From NCBI RefSeq assembly GCF_002312805.1, contig NZ_NMUA01000002.1, positions 124,001 through 188,000 of the forward strand: a stretch of DNA of 64,000 nucleotides. Direction: 5' to 3'. The position numbers and the translations under genes are program-made. This document shows positions 1 through 9,108 of the stretch, piece by piece. Each line of letters starts with the position of its first letter. The first letter of the stretch is position 1. Source of the DNA: Sphingobium sp. D43FB (GTDB lineage: Bacteria; Pseudomonadota; Alphaproteobacteria; Sphingomonadales; Sphingomonadaceae). Below the pieces are notes generated by a model that did not search any database, was not told the origin of the DNA, and saw nothing but the letters and a program-made list of their open reading frames with translations.

Positions 1-1355
1 TTCATCGCCTTCTCGACCTTACGGATGTTGGAGTTATTCTCCATGTCGATAAAGTCGATGACGACGAGGCCCGCCATGTCGCGCAGGCGCAACTGGCGCG
101 CAATTTCGCGCGCGGCTTCCAGGTTGGTGGCGACGGCGGTCTGTTCGATGCCATGTTCACGGGTCGAGCGGCCGGAGTTGATGTCGATCGACACCAAGGC
201 TTCGGTCGGGTTGATGACCAGATAGCCACCCGATTTCAGTTGCACGACCGGGTTGTACATGGCGGCCAGCTGATCTTCGACGCTGGCGCGCTGGAACAGC
301 GATACCGGGTCGGCATATTGCTTCACGCGACGCACATGGCTCGGCATCAGCAGGCGCATGAAATCCTTAGCGGCGCGATAGCCTTCCTCGCCCTCGACGA
401 TGACTTCTTCGATATCCTTATTGTAGATATCGCGGATCGCCCGCTTGATGAGGTCACTGTCATTGTGGATCAGTTCAGGCGCAGCGGCCTGCAGCGTCTT
501 TTCGCGAATCTCGTCCCACAGGCGGGCGAGATAGTCGAAGTCGCGCTTGATTTCCGGCTTGGTGCGCTGAAGCCCGGCGGTGCGGACGATGCAGCCCATG
601 GACGACGGCAGCGCCATTTCGGCGATGATCGTCTTCAGCCGCTTGCGGTCGGCCGCGTTGCTGATCTTGCGCGAAATACCGCCGCCATGGCTGGTGTTCG
701 GCATCAGCACGCAATAGCGACCGGCGAGCGACAAATAGGTGGTCAGCGCCGCGCCCTTATTGCCGCGCTCTTCCTTGACGACCTGGACCAGCAGCACCTG
801 GCGGCGCTTGATGACGTCCTGAATCTTGTAGCGGCGGCGCAGCGCCATGCGCTTGCGGCGCAGTTCCTCGGCGGCATCATCGCCGGGCTTGCCGCGACGG
901 CCCCGGTTCGGACGACCGCCTTCGGACGCCTCGCCCTCGGCCGCTTCGCCTTCGGGTGCGCTATCTTCATCATCGTCATGATGATGCGTCGCTTCGACGA
1001 TCTCGACGCCCTCGCCATCCTCGTCCTCATCGTCGAAGTCGGCGCGCAACGCGGCCTCTTCTTCGGCATGCTCGCGCTCTTCGCGCAGCAGGGCTTCGCG
1101 ATCTTCGCGCGGGATCTGATAATAGTCGGGGTGGATTTCGCTGAAAGCGAGGAAGCCGTGGCGGTTGCCGCCATAATCGACAAAGGCCGCCTGGAGCGAG
1201 GGTTCGACCCGCGTCACCTTGGCCAGATAGATATTGCCCTTGAGCTGCTTGTGCTCGGAGGATTCGAAGTCGAATTCTTCGATCCGGTTACCTTTGACGA
1301 CCGCGACACGGGTTTCTTCCCGGTGGCGCGCGTCGATCAGCATACGCATTGTCAT
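1..1355 (-). CDS. rne: Ribonuclease E/G, N-terminal catalytic part (truncated by window edge)
   Basis: This is the endoribonuclease that starts mRNA decay and rRNA/tRNA processing as the core of the RNA degradosome. About 451 codons are present and the gene runs off the left edge. The start is ATG 1355 (MTMRMLIDARH), with GGAG about 8 nt upstream. An S1 RNA-binding region (about residues 35-210) is split by a highly acidic, His/Asp/Glu-rich insertion (about 104-150), as is usual in alphaproteobacterial RNase E. The RNase E/G core follows, and both catalytic-Asp segments are visible (VSIDINSG and VVIDFID). The zinc-link cysteines and the C-terminal scaffold lie outside the window. It is divergent from amiC. 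Confidence 0.96.
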   Translation of the reverse strand, partial: MTMRMLIDARHREETRVAVVKGNRIEEFDFESSEHKQLKGNIYLAKVTRVEPSLQAAFVDYGGNRHGFLAFSEIHPDYYQIPREDREALLREEREHAEEEAALRADFDDEDEDGEGVEIVEATHHHDDDEDSAPEGEAAEGEASEGGRPNRGRRGKPGDDAAEELRRKRMALRRRYKIQDVIKRRQVLLVQVVKEERGNKGAALTTYLSLAGRYCVLMPNTSHGGGISRKISNAADRKRLKTIIAEMALPSSMGCIVRTAGLQRTKPEIKRDFDYLARLWDEIREKTLQAAAPELIHNDSDLIKRAIRDIYNKDIEEVIVEGEEGYRAAKDFMRLLMPSHVRRVKQYADPVSLFQRASVEDQLAAMYNPVVQLKSGGYLVINPTEALVSIDINSGRSTREHGIEQTAVATNLEAAREIARQLRLRDMAGLVVIDFIDMENNSNIRKVEKAM

Positions 1356-1881
1356 TTATGATTCTCCGGCGATGGCGGTCGACGGCGCTGGGCCGGGCCA
1401 CCATGCGATAGTGAAGGGACGGCCGCCTGCGCGCCGGTAAGGGCGCGGATGTCGGCATCGTCCGGGTTAGATGGAAAAACTGCGCGTCTGCTGCGTCGGC
1501 AGGGCCGGACATGGCGCCGGGCCGAACCAACCACGCCGCGACGCCCGTTGCCGGGGTCAGCGTGGATGGAAATTCATGCCTCATGCAGCGTCAACCTGTT
1601 CATAACATCGGCGCGGCGGCGCGGATCGCGCCAACCTGCCGTCTTCTTGGGCCTGCGCCGCGCCGTATGGAAAAGACGGACATTGCAGGAATGTGAATGG
1701 GTAGCAGCCAAAGCGGTAGGGAGCAACGGTTGCAGGAAATATTATGTCGCGGACACCCTCCGCCACGCCCCTTCTGCCGCTTCATGCTGAAAATGCTGTT
1801 AACTCTCTCATTTTACCGAATCCAAGGCGGCGATGCTTAATCCGGTCTTTAGCGTGGGGACGCTGGACGGATGTAAACAGC
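1356..1881. other. 526-bp divergent intergenic region (rne leader / amiC promoter)
   Basis: No convincing gene was found here. The region must hold the promoters of both rne (leftward) and amiC (rightward). A long rne 5' leader would fit the known autoregulation of rne mRNA in other bacteria, but no leader structure could be assigned. It is GC-rich and has only short shadow reading frames. The AT-rich stretch around 1790-1830 is the most promoter-like part. Confidence 0.5.
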
Positions 1882-3162
1882 ATGAAATTTGGCTGGACGG
1901 CTGACTGGGCTGCGTTGCACAAGCGGTACATGTTTCTGAGCCTTGCCCTGGCAAGCACGATCGCCCTGTCGGTTCCCGGCAGCGCCGGTGGTATTTCCGG
2001 TGTCTTCGTGCAGAATGACCGGGTTGTTGTCCGCTTCGACGATCGCGTGAATGGCGCGTCGGCCTTCCTGCTGGACGCGCCGCGCCGGATCGCGCTGGAT
2101 ATCGATGGTGCGCAGGTCGGACGCGGCCATTTCGCCCCCGCCAGCAGCGCGGTGTCAGCCGTGCGACAGGGGCAGCTAAGCGACGACACGGCGCGGGTGG
2201 TGCTGGACCTCGTCAGCCCCGCCACGCTCGACCAGGCACAGATCGCCGCCGATGGCAAATCGCTGAGCTTCGCGCTGCAGGGCGTGACCGACAGCCGCTT
2301 TCGCAGCGAAGTGGGCAAGGGCCGCATGCGCTTCGACGCGCCGGCCGAGATGGCGGCCCGCCCGCAAAAGCGCCTCCATTCGATCACTGTGCCGATCCCG
2401 GCGGCGGCACGCGGCGTCTCGCTGCCCTCAGTCGAAGGGTCGCGCGATGGCGCACGGCCGCTGGTGGTGATCGACGCTGGCCATGGCGGCCATGATCCGG
2501 GTGCGATCAACACCGACATGGGCAAGCGCGAAAAGGATGTGACGCTGGCGATCGCGCAGGCGATCCGCGACCAGCTCGTCAAATCGGGCCGGGTGCGCGT
2601 CGCGCTGACCCGCGACGATGACAAATATCTGATTCTGCAGGAACGCTATGGCATCGCGCGCAAACTCGGCGCCGACCTGTTCATCTCCATCCATGCCGAC
2701 GCGGCGGAGAATACGCAGGCGCAGGGCGCGACCGTCTATACCCTGTCGGAAACCGCGTCCGACCGCGAGGCGGCACGGCTGGCAGCGCGCGAAAACAAGG
2801 CCGACATCATCAATGGCGTCAATCTGGGCGGCCAGTCGGGCGACGTGTCCTCAATCCTGATCGACCTGACCCAGCGCGAATCGCTCAATATCTCGGCGAG
2901 CTTCGCCCGGTTGCTCCAGCGTGAAGCCGCGCCCTATGTGCCGTTCCGCAGCAGCTATCATCGTTTCGCGTCGCTGATGGTGCTCAAAGCGCCGGATACG
3001 CCCTCGATCCTGTTCGAGACCGGCTATATCAGCAATGCCGACGACGCGGCGTTTCTGTCATCACGCGAAGGCCAGTCGAAGATCGCGCGCGGCGTGGCCC
3101 GCGCGATCGAGGTCCATTTTGCGCGGAAGCTGGCGATGCGGAGCGGCACAGCGGGCGGGTAA
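1882..3162 (+). CDS. amiC: N-acetylmuramoyl-L-alanine amidase, AmiC type
   Basis: This is a periplasmic zinc amidase that cuts the peptide stem from peptidoglycan during daughter-cell separation; 426 aa. I chose ATG 1882 because it gives a signal peptide (KRY...FLSLALASTIALSVPGSAGG); an in-frame upstream start at 1744 would bury it. An N-terminal AMIN domain (about residues 35-135) is followed by an Amidase_3 domain (about 190-415) with the zinc and catalytic motifs AGHGGHDPGA, the Glu of GKREKD, SIHAD and the Glu of LFETGYISN. It is followed after 61 bp by the PBP1A gene. The rne-amiC-mrcA order is common in alphaproteobacteria. Confidence 0.93.
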   Translation: MKFGWTADWAALHKRYMFLSLALASTIALSVPGSAGGISGVFVQNDRVVVRFDDRVNGASAFLLDAPRRIALDIDGAQVGRGHFAPASSAVSAVRQGQLSDDTARVVLDLVSPATLDQAQIAADGKSLSFALQGVTDSRFRSEVGKGRMRFDAPAEMAARPQKRLHSITVPIPAAARGVSLPSVEGSRDGARPLVVIDAGHGGHDPGAINTDMGKREKDVTLAIAQAIRDQLVKSGRVRVALTRDDDKYLILQERYGIARKLGADLFISIHADAAENTQAQGATVYTLSETASDREAARLAARENKADIINGVNLGGQSGDVSSILIDLTQRESLNISASFARLLQREAAPYVPFRSSYHRFASLMVLKAPDTPSILFETGYISNADDAAFLSSREGQSKIARGVARAIEVHFARKLAMRSGTAGG

Positions 3163-3223
3163 GCCCATCGCCCGTCGATCCATACTGGCATTGCCCGCAA
3201 TTTGACCCTAGAGCCTCGTACCC

Positions 3224-5761
3224 ATGGAAGAGGCCAGCCCCGATACCGCCCCGTCATCCTTTGCCTATCGCTTGCGTCGCGACGCCAGTGGCGCAGGCGG
3301 CCTGCTGCGTCGCCTGTGGCAGCGGCGGCTGGTGCGCTGGGGCGCGATTGCGCTGGGCGGATTCCTCACCGCTTGCCTGCTGTTCTGGCTGATCTTTGCG
3401 CGCGGCCTGCCGGATGCCGCGACGCTGCTCGAATATGAGCCGCCGCTGCCGACGATCGTGCGCGATATCAATGGCCAGCCAGTCCACAGCTATGCCCGCG
3501 AACGGCGCGTCCAGTTGCAATATAGCGATTATCCGCCGCTGCTGATCCGCGCCTATCTGGCGGCGGAGGACAAGACTTTCTTCGAACATCATGGCGTCGA
3601 TATTCCGGGCTTTGCGGGCGCGGTGGTCGATTATGCGAGCAAGCTCGGCTCCGGCCAGCGCGCACGCGGCGGTTCGACGATCACCCAGCAGGTCGCGAAG
3701 AATCTGCTGATCGGCGATGAATATTCGCCCACGCGCAAGGTGAAGGAGATGATCCTCGCCTACCGCATGGAAAATGTGCTGAGCAAGCAGCAGATCCTCG
3801 AACTCTATCTCAACCAGATCTTCCTCGGCCGGAACGCCTATGGCGTGCAGGCGGCCTCGCGCGCCTATTTCAACAAGGACGTTGCCGACCTCGCCCTGCA
3901 TGAAATGGCCTATCTGTCGATCCTGCCCAAGGGTCCGGCCAATTATCGCCCCGAAAGCGAAAGCGGCATGGCCCGCGCGCTCGACCGGCGCAATTGGGCG
4001 CTGGGCGAGATGGTGAAGAGCGGCTGGATCACGCCTGCACAACGCAACGCGGCGGCGGCGCTGCCGCTCGGCACGGTCGCCATGCACAGTTCCAGCTTCG
4101 ATGCGCGCGCGGGCGGCTATTATATGGAGGAAGTGCGTCGTCGCCTGATCGGCCTGTTCGGCGAAAAGGCGGAAGACGGCCCCAACAGCGTCTATGCCGG
4201 TGGCCTGTGGGTGCGCAGCCCCTATGATCCGGTGGTGCAGGACAGCACCGCCAACGCCCTGCGCAACGGCCTGCTGCGTTTCGACGCCGGGCGTGGTTGG
4301 TCGGGTCCGGTCGCCAAGATCAAGATCGACAATGGCTGGGAACGCGAACTGGCGGCGAGCTATATCGACGTCGATTATGCCGAATGGCGCGTCGCCGTCA
4401 TCATCAGCCGCACCTCTTCGGAAGCGCAGATCGGCTTTGCCGACGGCAGCACCGGGACTCTGCCCGCAAGCGCGGCGCAAATGGCCTATCGCAAGAGCGG
4501 TGGCCCGGCCTTTTCCGCGATGCAGCCCGGCGACTTGATCGTCGTGGCGCGCAATGGTGCCAATTGGGCGCTGCGCAACATTCCCGAAGTGTCGGGCGGC
4601 ATGGTGGTGGAAGAGGTGCATTCGGGCCGCATCCGCGCGATGCAGGGCGGGTTCGATGCGCGCCTCTCCTCCTATAACCGCGCGACGCAGGCGATGCGCC
4701 AGCCAGGCTCTACGATCAAACCGTTCGTCTATGCCGCCGCGCTCGATAGCGGGATGACGCCCGCCTCGATCATCGTCGATGGCCCTTTGTGCGTCTATCA
4801 GGGCGCAGGCCTGGGGCAGAAATGCTTCCGCAATTTTTCCGGCGGCAGCGCCGGGCCGCAGACGATGCGTTGGGGCGTGGAGCAATCGCGCAACCTGATG
4901 ACCGTGCGCGCCGCCAGCCAGACCGGCATGGAAAAGGTCGTGCGGACCATCAAGGGATTGGGCATCGGCGATTATCAGCCCTACCTCTCCTTCGCGCTGG
5001 GCGCGGGGGAAACGACGGTGGAGAAGATGGTCAATGCCTATGCGACGCTGGCCAATCAGGGGCGGCAATTCCCGTCCAAGGTGATGGATTATGTGCAGGA
5101 CCGGCGCGGCAAGGTGATCTGGCCCGAACGCTGGCGGCCGTGCGATGGATGCAACATGGCGAACTGGGACGGCAACCCGATGCCCCGCTTCGGCATGGAG
5201 GGCAAACAGGTGATGAACCCGATGACTGCCTATCAGGTCGTCCATATCACCGAAGGCGTAGTCCAGCGCGGCACCGCCACGGTGTTGGCGGATTTGAAGC
5301 GCCCGCTGTTCGGCAAGACCGGCACCACCAACGGCCCGACCAATGTGTGGTTCGTGGGCGGATCGCCCGACCTCGTCGCGGGGGTCTATATCGGCTATGA
5401 TCAGCCGCGCAGCCTGGGCGGTTGGGCGCAGGGCGGCCGCATCGCCGCGCCGATCTGGAAAGCGGCGATGGCCCCCATCCTGGAAACGATGCCCAAGACG
5501 CCCTTCGTCGCCCCGGCTGGCATCCGCATGGTGCCGATCGACCGGCGATCGGGCAAGCGCGTCTATGGTGCCTGGCCGACCAGCGAGCCCAAGGCCGCGG
5601 TCATCTGGGAAGCGTTCAAGCCCGAATCGGAACCGCGCCGTACCATCCGCAAGGAGGAGGCCGAGGCGCAGGCGAAGGTCGCCGCCGCCAAGGCCGCGTC
5701 CGGCCAGCGCCGCCAGCGTACCGACAGCGACTTTTTGCAGGATCAGGGCGGGATCTACTAA
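3224..5761 (+). CDS. mrcA: Penicillin-binding protein 1A, bifunctional glycosyltransferase/transpeptidase
   Basis: This class A PBP polymerises and cross-links peptidoglycan at the inner membrane; 845 aa. It has a cytoplasmic tail, one transmembrane helix (about 40-60), and a GT51 domain with catalytic Glu in AAEDKTFFEHHG (about 115) and the GGSTITQQ motif (about 149-156). An OB-type insert (about 330-450) comes next, then the transpeptidase domain with STIK (496-499), SRN (555-557) and KTGT (698-701). The C-terminal tail is basic and low in complexity. It probably acts with the adjacent AmiC in wall growth and turnover, and its stop codon is 2 nt before the DoxX gene. Confidence 0.96.
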   Translation: MEEASPDTAPSSFAYRLRRDASGAGGLLRRLWQRRLVRWGAIALGGFLTACLLFWLIFARGLPDAATLLEYEPPLPTIVRDINGQPVHSYARERRVQLQYSDYPPLLIRAYLAAEDKTFFEHHGVDIPGFAGAVVDYASKLGSGQRARGGSTITQQVAKNLLIGDEYSPTRKVKEMILAYRMENVLSKQQILELYLNQIFLGRNAYGVQAASRAYFNKDVADLALHEMAYLSILPKGPANYRPESESGMARALDRRNWALGEMVKSGWITPAQRNAAAALPLGTVAMHSSSFDARAGGYYMEEVRRRLIGLFGEKAEDGPNSVYAGGLWVRSPYDPVVQDSTANALRNGLLRFDAGRGWSGPVAKIKIDNGWERELAASYIDVDYAEWRVAVIISRTSSEAQIGFADGSTGTLPASAAQMAYRKSGGPAFSAMQPGDLIVVARNGANWALRNIPEVSGGMVVEEVHSGRIRAMQGGFDARLSSYNRATQAMRQPGSTIKPFVYAAALDSGMTPASIIVDGPLCVYQGAGLGQKCFRNFSGGSAGPQTMRWGVEQSRNLMTVRAASQTGMEKVVRTIKGLGIGDYQPYLSFALGAGETTVEKMVNAYATLANQGRQFPSKVMDYVQDRRGKVIWPERWRPCDGCNMANWDGNPMPRFGMEGKQVMNPMTAYQVVHITEGVVQRGTATVLADLKRPLFGKTGTTNGPTNVWFVGGSPDLVAGVYIGYDQPRSLGGWAQGGRIAAPIWKAAMAPILETMPKTPFVAPAGIRMVPIDRRSGKRVYGAWPTSEPKAAVIWEAFKPESEPRRTIRKEEAEAQAKVAAAKAASGQRRQRTDSDFLQDQGGIY

Positions 5762-5763
5762 GG

Positions 5764-6171
5764 GTGCGGCGGGACAGCCGCGCCCGACAGATTGCGCGCG
5801 TCATTTTGGCGCTGGCCTATCTGGTGGCGGGCGTCGCGCATTTGCGGTCGCCGGGCGGGTTCATCGCGATCACGCCCGACTGGGTGCCCTTCCCCGCCAC
5901 CGTCGTCTGGTTGACCGGGATAGCAGAGATTGCCGGGGCATTGGGCTTGATGTTGCCGCCGCTGCGCAGGGCGGCCGGTATCGGCCTGGCGCTCTATGCG
6001 CTGTGCGTATGGCCCGCGAATATCCACCATGCGCTGGGCGACATTCCGCTGGGCGGGGTGCATTTGAGCTGGTGGTATCATGGACCGCGCCTGGCGCTGC
6101 AGCCCATACTCATCTGGTGGGCGCTATGGGCGAGCGGCGTGATCGACTGGCCGTTCGCGCGGCGGCGCTGA
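5764..6171 (+). CDS. DoxX-like small membrane protein
   Basis: This is a 135-aa membrane protein of the DoxX/DoxX-like type. I chose GTG 5764 because it is the only plausible start after the PBP1A stop (2 nt gap). It shows four hydrophobic segments, with the typical VAGVAHLRSPGGFIAITP segment after the first helix and a WPANIHHAL turn before the last pair. Family members are inner-membrane proteins linked to redox or respiratory functions, but the substrate is not known here. It is probably translationally coupled to mrcA. Confidence 0.8.
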   Translation: MRRDSRARQIARVILALAYLVAGVAHLRSPGGFIAITPDWVPFPATVVWLTGIAEIAGALGLMLPPLRRAAGIGLALYALCVWPANIHHALGDIPLGGVHLSWWYHGPRLALQPILIWWALWASGVIDWPFARRR

Positions 6172-6249
6172 TCCGACCATCGTGCGATTGTCTTTTGAGG
6201 CAAGCGGCTTACTGTGCCCCCTCCTGACCGACGATCACAAGAGAGAGCG

Positions 6250-8298
6250 ATGACCCGGCATCTTCCCTGGATAGCGTTGGCGATTGTCGGCGCGGTGGCG
6301 CTCAGCGTCGTGGCGGTGTCACGGGGCGAGGCGGTCAATGCGCTGTGGATCGTGGTCGCGGCGGTCAGCAGCTTCCTGGTCGCCTATCGCTATTATGCGC
6401 TGTTCATCGCGCGCCATGTGATGCGGCTCGATCCGTCACGGCCGACGCCTGCCGTCCGCCGCGCCGACGGGCTGGACTATGTAGCGACCGAGCGGACCGT
6501 GTTGTTCGGCCATCATTTCGCGGCGATCGCGGGCGCAGGGCCGCTGGTGGGGCCTGTGCTGGCGGCTCAGATGGGCTATCTGCCCGGTACACTCTGGATC
6601 ATCGTGGGCGTCGTGCTGGCGGGCGCGGTGCAGGATTTCATGGTGTTGTTCATCTCCATGCGCCGCGACGGCAAGTCACTGGGCGAACTGATCCGCATGG
6701 AGATGGGGCAATGGGCCGGGACGATCGCGCTGATCGGCGCGTTCATGATCATGGTCATCATCCTCGCAGTGCTGGCGCTGATCGTCGTCAAGGCGCTGGC
6801 AGAAAGTCCGTGGGGCATGTTCACGGTCGCGGCGACCGTGCCGCTGGCAATGTTCATGGGCGTCTATACCCGCTGGATCCGGCCGGGGCGGATCGGCGAA
6901 GTGTCGCTGCTGGGCCTGGTCGGGCTGCTCGCCGCGATCGTCTATGGGCAGGCCATTGCCGCCTCGCCGGTCTGGGGGCCGATCTTCACCTTCACGCCGG
7001 TGCAATTGTGCTGGATATTGATCGGCTATGGCGCGGTGGCGTCTGTGCTGCCGGTGTGGCTGTTGCTCGCGCCGCGCGACTATCTCTCGACCTTCCTCAA
7101 GATCGGGGCGATCGCGGCGCTGGCGATCGGCATCGTCATCATGGCTCCGCCGCTCAAAATGCCCGCGCTGACCCAGTTCGTCGATGGCGGCGGGCCGGTT
7201 TGGGCGGGCGGCCTCTTCCCCTTCCTGTTCATCACCATCGCCTGCGGCGCGGTGTCGGGTTTCCATGCGCTGATTTCCAGCGGCACCACGCCCAAGCTGA
7301 TCGCCAGCGAAGCCCATGCCCCGGTGATCGGCTATGGCGCGATGCTGATGGAGGCGTTCGTGGCGATCATGGCGCTGGTCGGCGCGTCGATTCTGGACCC
7401 CGGCATCTATTTCACGATGAACAGCCCCGGCGCGATCATCGGCACCGATGCCGCGAGCGCGTCGGCCGCCGTCACGGCGATGGGCTTCCCGATCTCGGCC
7501 GACCTCATCACCCAGACGGCGAAGGATGTCGGCGAACATAGCATCATTTCGCGCACCGGCGGCGCGCCGACACTGGCGGTGGCGATGGCGGAAATTTTCA
7601 GCCATGTCGTCGGCGGCCCGGCGATGAAGGCCTTCTGGTATCATTTCGCCATCCTGTTCGAGGCGCTGTTCATCCTGACCGCGGTGGATGCGGGCACCCG
7701 CGCCGGGCGCTTCATGCTGCAGGATCTGATCGCGCTGGCGGTGCCGTCCTTCAAGGAGAGCAAAAGCCATGTGCCAGGCGTCGTCGCAACCGCGCTGACG
7801 GTCGCGGCCTGGGGCTTCTTCCTTTATCAAGGCGTCACCGATCCGCTGGGTGGGGTGAATACGCTGTGGCCGGTCTTCGGCATCTCGAACCAGATGCTCG
7901 CCGCAATCGCGCTGATGCTGGCGACGGCCGTGCTGTTCCGCATGAAGCGCGACCGCTTCGCCTGGGTGACGATGATCCCGACCGCCTGGCTGCTGGTCTG
8001 TACCCTGTCGGCGGGGTGGCTCAAGCTCTTCTCGCCTGATCCCAAGCTCGGCTTCCTCGCTCATGCGGCCAAGTTCGGCGCGGCGGCGGACAAGGGCGAA
8101 GTGCTTAGCCCCGCCAAGTCGATGGCGGAGATGGAGCGGATCATATTCAACGACCGGATCGACGCGACGCTGGTCGCGCTGTTCCTCGCCGTGGTCTTGT
8201 CGCTGCTGGTCTTCACGATCCGCACCTGCCTCGCCGCGCGCCGCAGCACAGAGCCGACCGCGCAGGAAATCCCCGCGCAACTGGTCCCGACGGCATGA
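6250..8298 (+). CDS. cstA: CstA-family carbon starvation protein / pyruvate-type transporter
   Basis: This is a polytopic inner-membrane transporter of 682 aa. CstA-family proteins take up pyruvate or peptides under carbon limitation. ATG 6250 is preceded by a GAGAGAG purine run; an in-frame upstream start at 6214 lacks one. The N-terminus carries the family segment ERTVLFGHHFAAIAGAGPLVGPVLAAQ, and many transmembrane helices follow. It overlaps the YbdD-like gene by 4 bp (ATGA), the usual partner arrangement, so the two are probably translationally coupled. Confidence 0.95.
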   Translation: MTRHLPWIALAIVGAVALSVVAVSRGEAVNALWIVVAAVSSFLVAYRYYALFIARHVMRLDPSRPTPAVRRADGLDYVATERTVLFGHHFAAIAGAGPLVGPVLAAQMGYLPGTLWIIVGVVLAGAVQDFMVLFISMRRDGKSLGELIRMEMGQWAGTIALIGAFMIMVIILAVLALIVVKALAESPWGMFTVAATVPLAMFMGVYTRWIRPGRIGEVSLLGLVGLLAAIVYGQAIAASPVWGPIFTFTPVQLCWILIGYGAVASVLPVWLLLAPRDYLSTFLKIGAIAALAIGIVIMAPPLKMPALTQFVDGGGPVWAGGLFPFLFITIACGAVSGFHALISSGTTPKLIASEAHAPVIGYGAMLMEAFVAIMALVGASILDPGIYFTMNSPGAIIGTDAASASAAVTAMGFPISADLITQTAKDVGEHSIISRTGGAPTLAVAMAEIFSHVVGGPAMKAFWYHFAILFEALFILTAVDAGTRAGRFMLQDLIALAVPSFKESKSHVPGVVATALTVAAWGFFLYQGVTDPLGGVNTLWPVFGISNQMLAAIALMLATAVLFRMKRDRFAWVTMIPTAWLLVCTLSAGWLKLFSPDPKLGFLAHAAKFGAAADKGEVLSPAKSMAEMERIIFNDRIDATLVALFLAVVLSLLVFTIRTCLAARRSTEPTAQEIPAQLVPTA

Positions 8299-8480
8299 GC
8301 GGGCTGTTCGACACACTGCGCCAGACCGCGCGGTTGATGGTCGGAATGCCCGACTATGACGCCTATCTGCGGCATTGTGAGGCCCATCATCCGGGGCAGC
8401 CGGTGATGGACCGCATCACCTTTTTCCGCGACCGCCAGGAGGCGCGCTATGGCGGGAAGAATGGCGGGCGGTGTTGTTAG
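8295..8480 (+). CDS. YbdD/YjiX family small protein (DUF466)
   Basis: This 61-aa protein overlaps the end of cstA by 4 bp. It matches the short YbdD/YjiX family by its Y-x-x-Y-x-x-H core (MPDYDAYLRHCEAHHPG), its FFRDRQEARY segment and its Cys-rich C-terminal end. In other bacteria this partner is needed for, or modulates, CstA-type pyruvate uptake. That role is inferred here from linkage and family. Confidence 0.9.
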   Translation: MSGLFDTLRQTARLMVGMPDYDAYLRHCEAHHPGQPVMDRITFFRDRQEARYGGKNGGRCC

Positions 8481-8516
8481 GGGAGTGAAGCGTCCAGCAA
8501 CACACGCTTACTGAGC

Positions 8517-8529
8517 TGATACAGTATCA
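8517..8529. promoter_or_regulatory. Perfect 13-bp palindrome TGATACAGTATCA
   Basis: The dyad TGATAC-A-GTATCA is perfect and lies 21 bp upstream of the GTG start at 8551. It may be an operator for the downstream unknown gene. The regulator is not identifiable from the sequence. Confidence 0.35.
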
Positions 8530-8550
8530 CCTCAAAAAGGGGACGAGAGC

Positions 8551-8913
8551 GTGTTTAGCTGGTTCAGGAAGAAGCCAAAGCCGTTACAGCCTGAAGGCAA
8601 GTGGGTAGTCGCTATCGAAGATGATCAAATCAGCGTCCGCAACGAATCCGGTCGTTTAAAATCGGTTGCTAAGTCAGATTTATCCGGGGTTGCCATCGAG
8701 ACTAACGACAGCGGTCCTTGGGGTGCAGATGTGTGGTGGATGTTATTCGACGCTACTGACCAAATGGCCTGTACATTCCCTCAGGGGGCCAAAGGCGAGG
8801 ATGCTGCAATCAATTGGCTGACGGCACTCCCTTCGTTCAATCACGGCGAAATGATCAGGGCGATGGGGTCCACGAACAACGCAGTTTTCGCAGTTTGGCG
8901 AAAGGAACTGTAA
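8551..8913 (+). CDS. Hypothetical protein, 120 aa
   Basis: I do not recognise this family. The GTG 8551 start follows GGGGACGAGAGC. The protein begins with a basic Trp/Phe-containing segment (MFSWFRKKPK), then a small, probably mixed alpha/beta soluble domain with several Trp residues (GPWGADVWWMLFD) and a C-terminal VWRKEL. No signal peptide or transmembrane helix is evident. Its base composition is lower in GC than its neighbours. It sits between cstA/ybdD and a repeat element, which suggests accessory DNA. It is probably a real gene because of the clean RBS and a protein-like composition. Confidence 0.65.
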   Translation: MFSWFRKKPKPLQPEGKWVVAIEDDQISVRNESGRLKSVAKSDLSGVAIETNDSGPWGADVWWMLFDATDQMACTFPQGAKGEDAAINWLTALPSFNHGEMIRAMGSTNNAVFAVWRKEL

Positions 8914-8932
8914 CGTCCGCCATCCACCCCCT

Positions 8933-9057
8933 TGCCGTCATGCCGGGCTTGACCCGGCATCTATTGGCTCAAGGGTTCGGCGTCATTGAGAGGTTTAGGC
9001 TCATGGACCCCGGATCAAGCCTGTCCTGAGCCAGTCGAAGGGTCCGGGGTGACGGCA
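8933..9057. repeat. Composite intergenic inverted-repeat element
   Basis: This 125-bp element has inverted ends TGCCGTCA (8933-8940) and TGACGGCA (9050-9057). Inside are a hairpin built on CCGGG-CTTGA-CCCGG and a second module pairing GGACCC with GGGTCC around a CTGTCCTGAGCCAGTCGAAG segment. The latter resembles dispersed palindromic repeats common in sphingomonad genomes (from memory). No second copy was seen in this window. It lies between two convergent genes and could also act as a bidirectional terminator. Confidence 0.7.
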
Positions 9058-9108
9058 TTTGGGGGCGGTTTCGTTCTTCAATCTGCCTGCCCTGTATCCA
9101 CCTCCCCC

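Noticed and set aside
153-1361. 402-aa open frame on the plus strand over the rne region
   Set aside because: RNase E is clear on the minus strand, including its acidic S1 insertion and catalytic Asp motifs.
2425-2445. Partial match to the GTCGAAGGGTC module of the 8933-9057 repeat
   Set aside because: It lies in coding sequence of amiC and lacks the other modules, so it is probably chance.
3254-5245. 663-aa open frame on the minus strand
   Set aside because: It is a high-GC shadow of the PBP1A gene, which has complete catalytic motifs on the plus strand.
6676-8316. 546-aa open frame on the minus strand
   Set aside because: Arg/Gln/His-rich shadow of cstA, with no recognisable domain.
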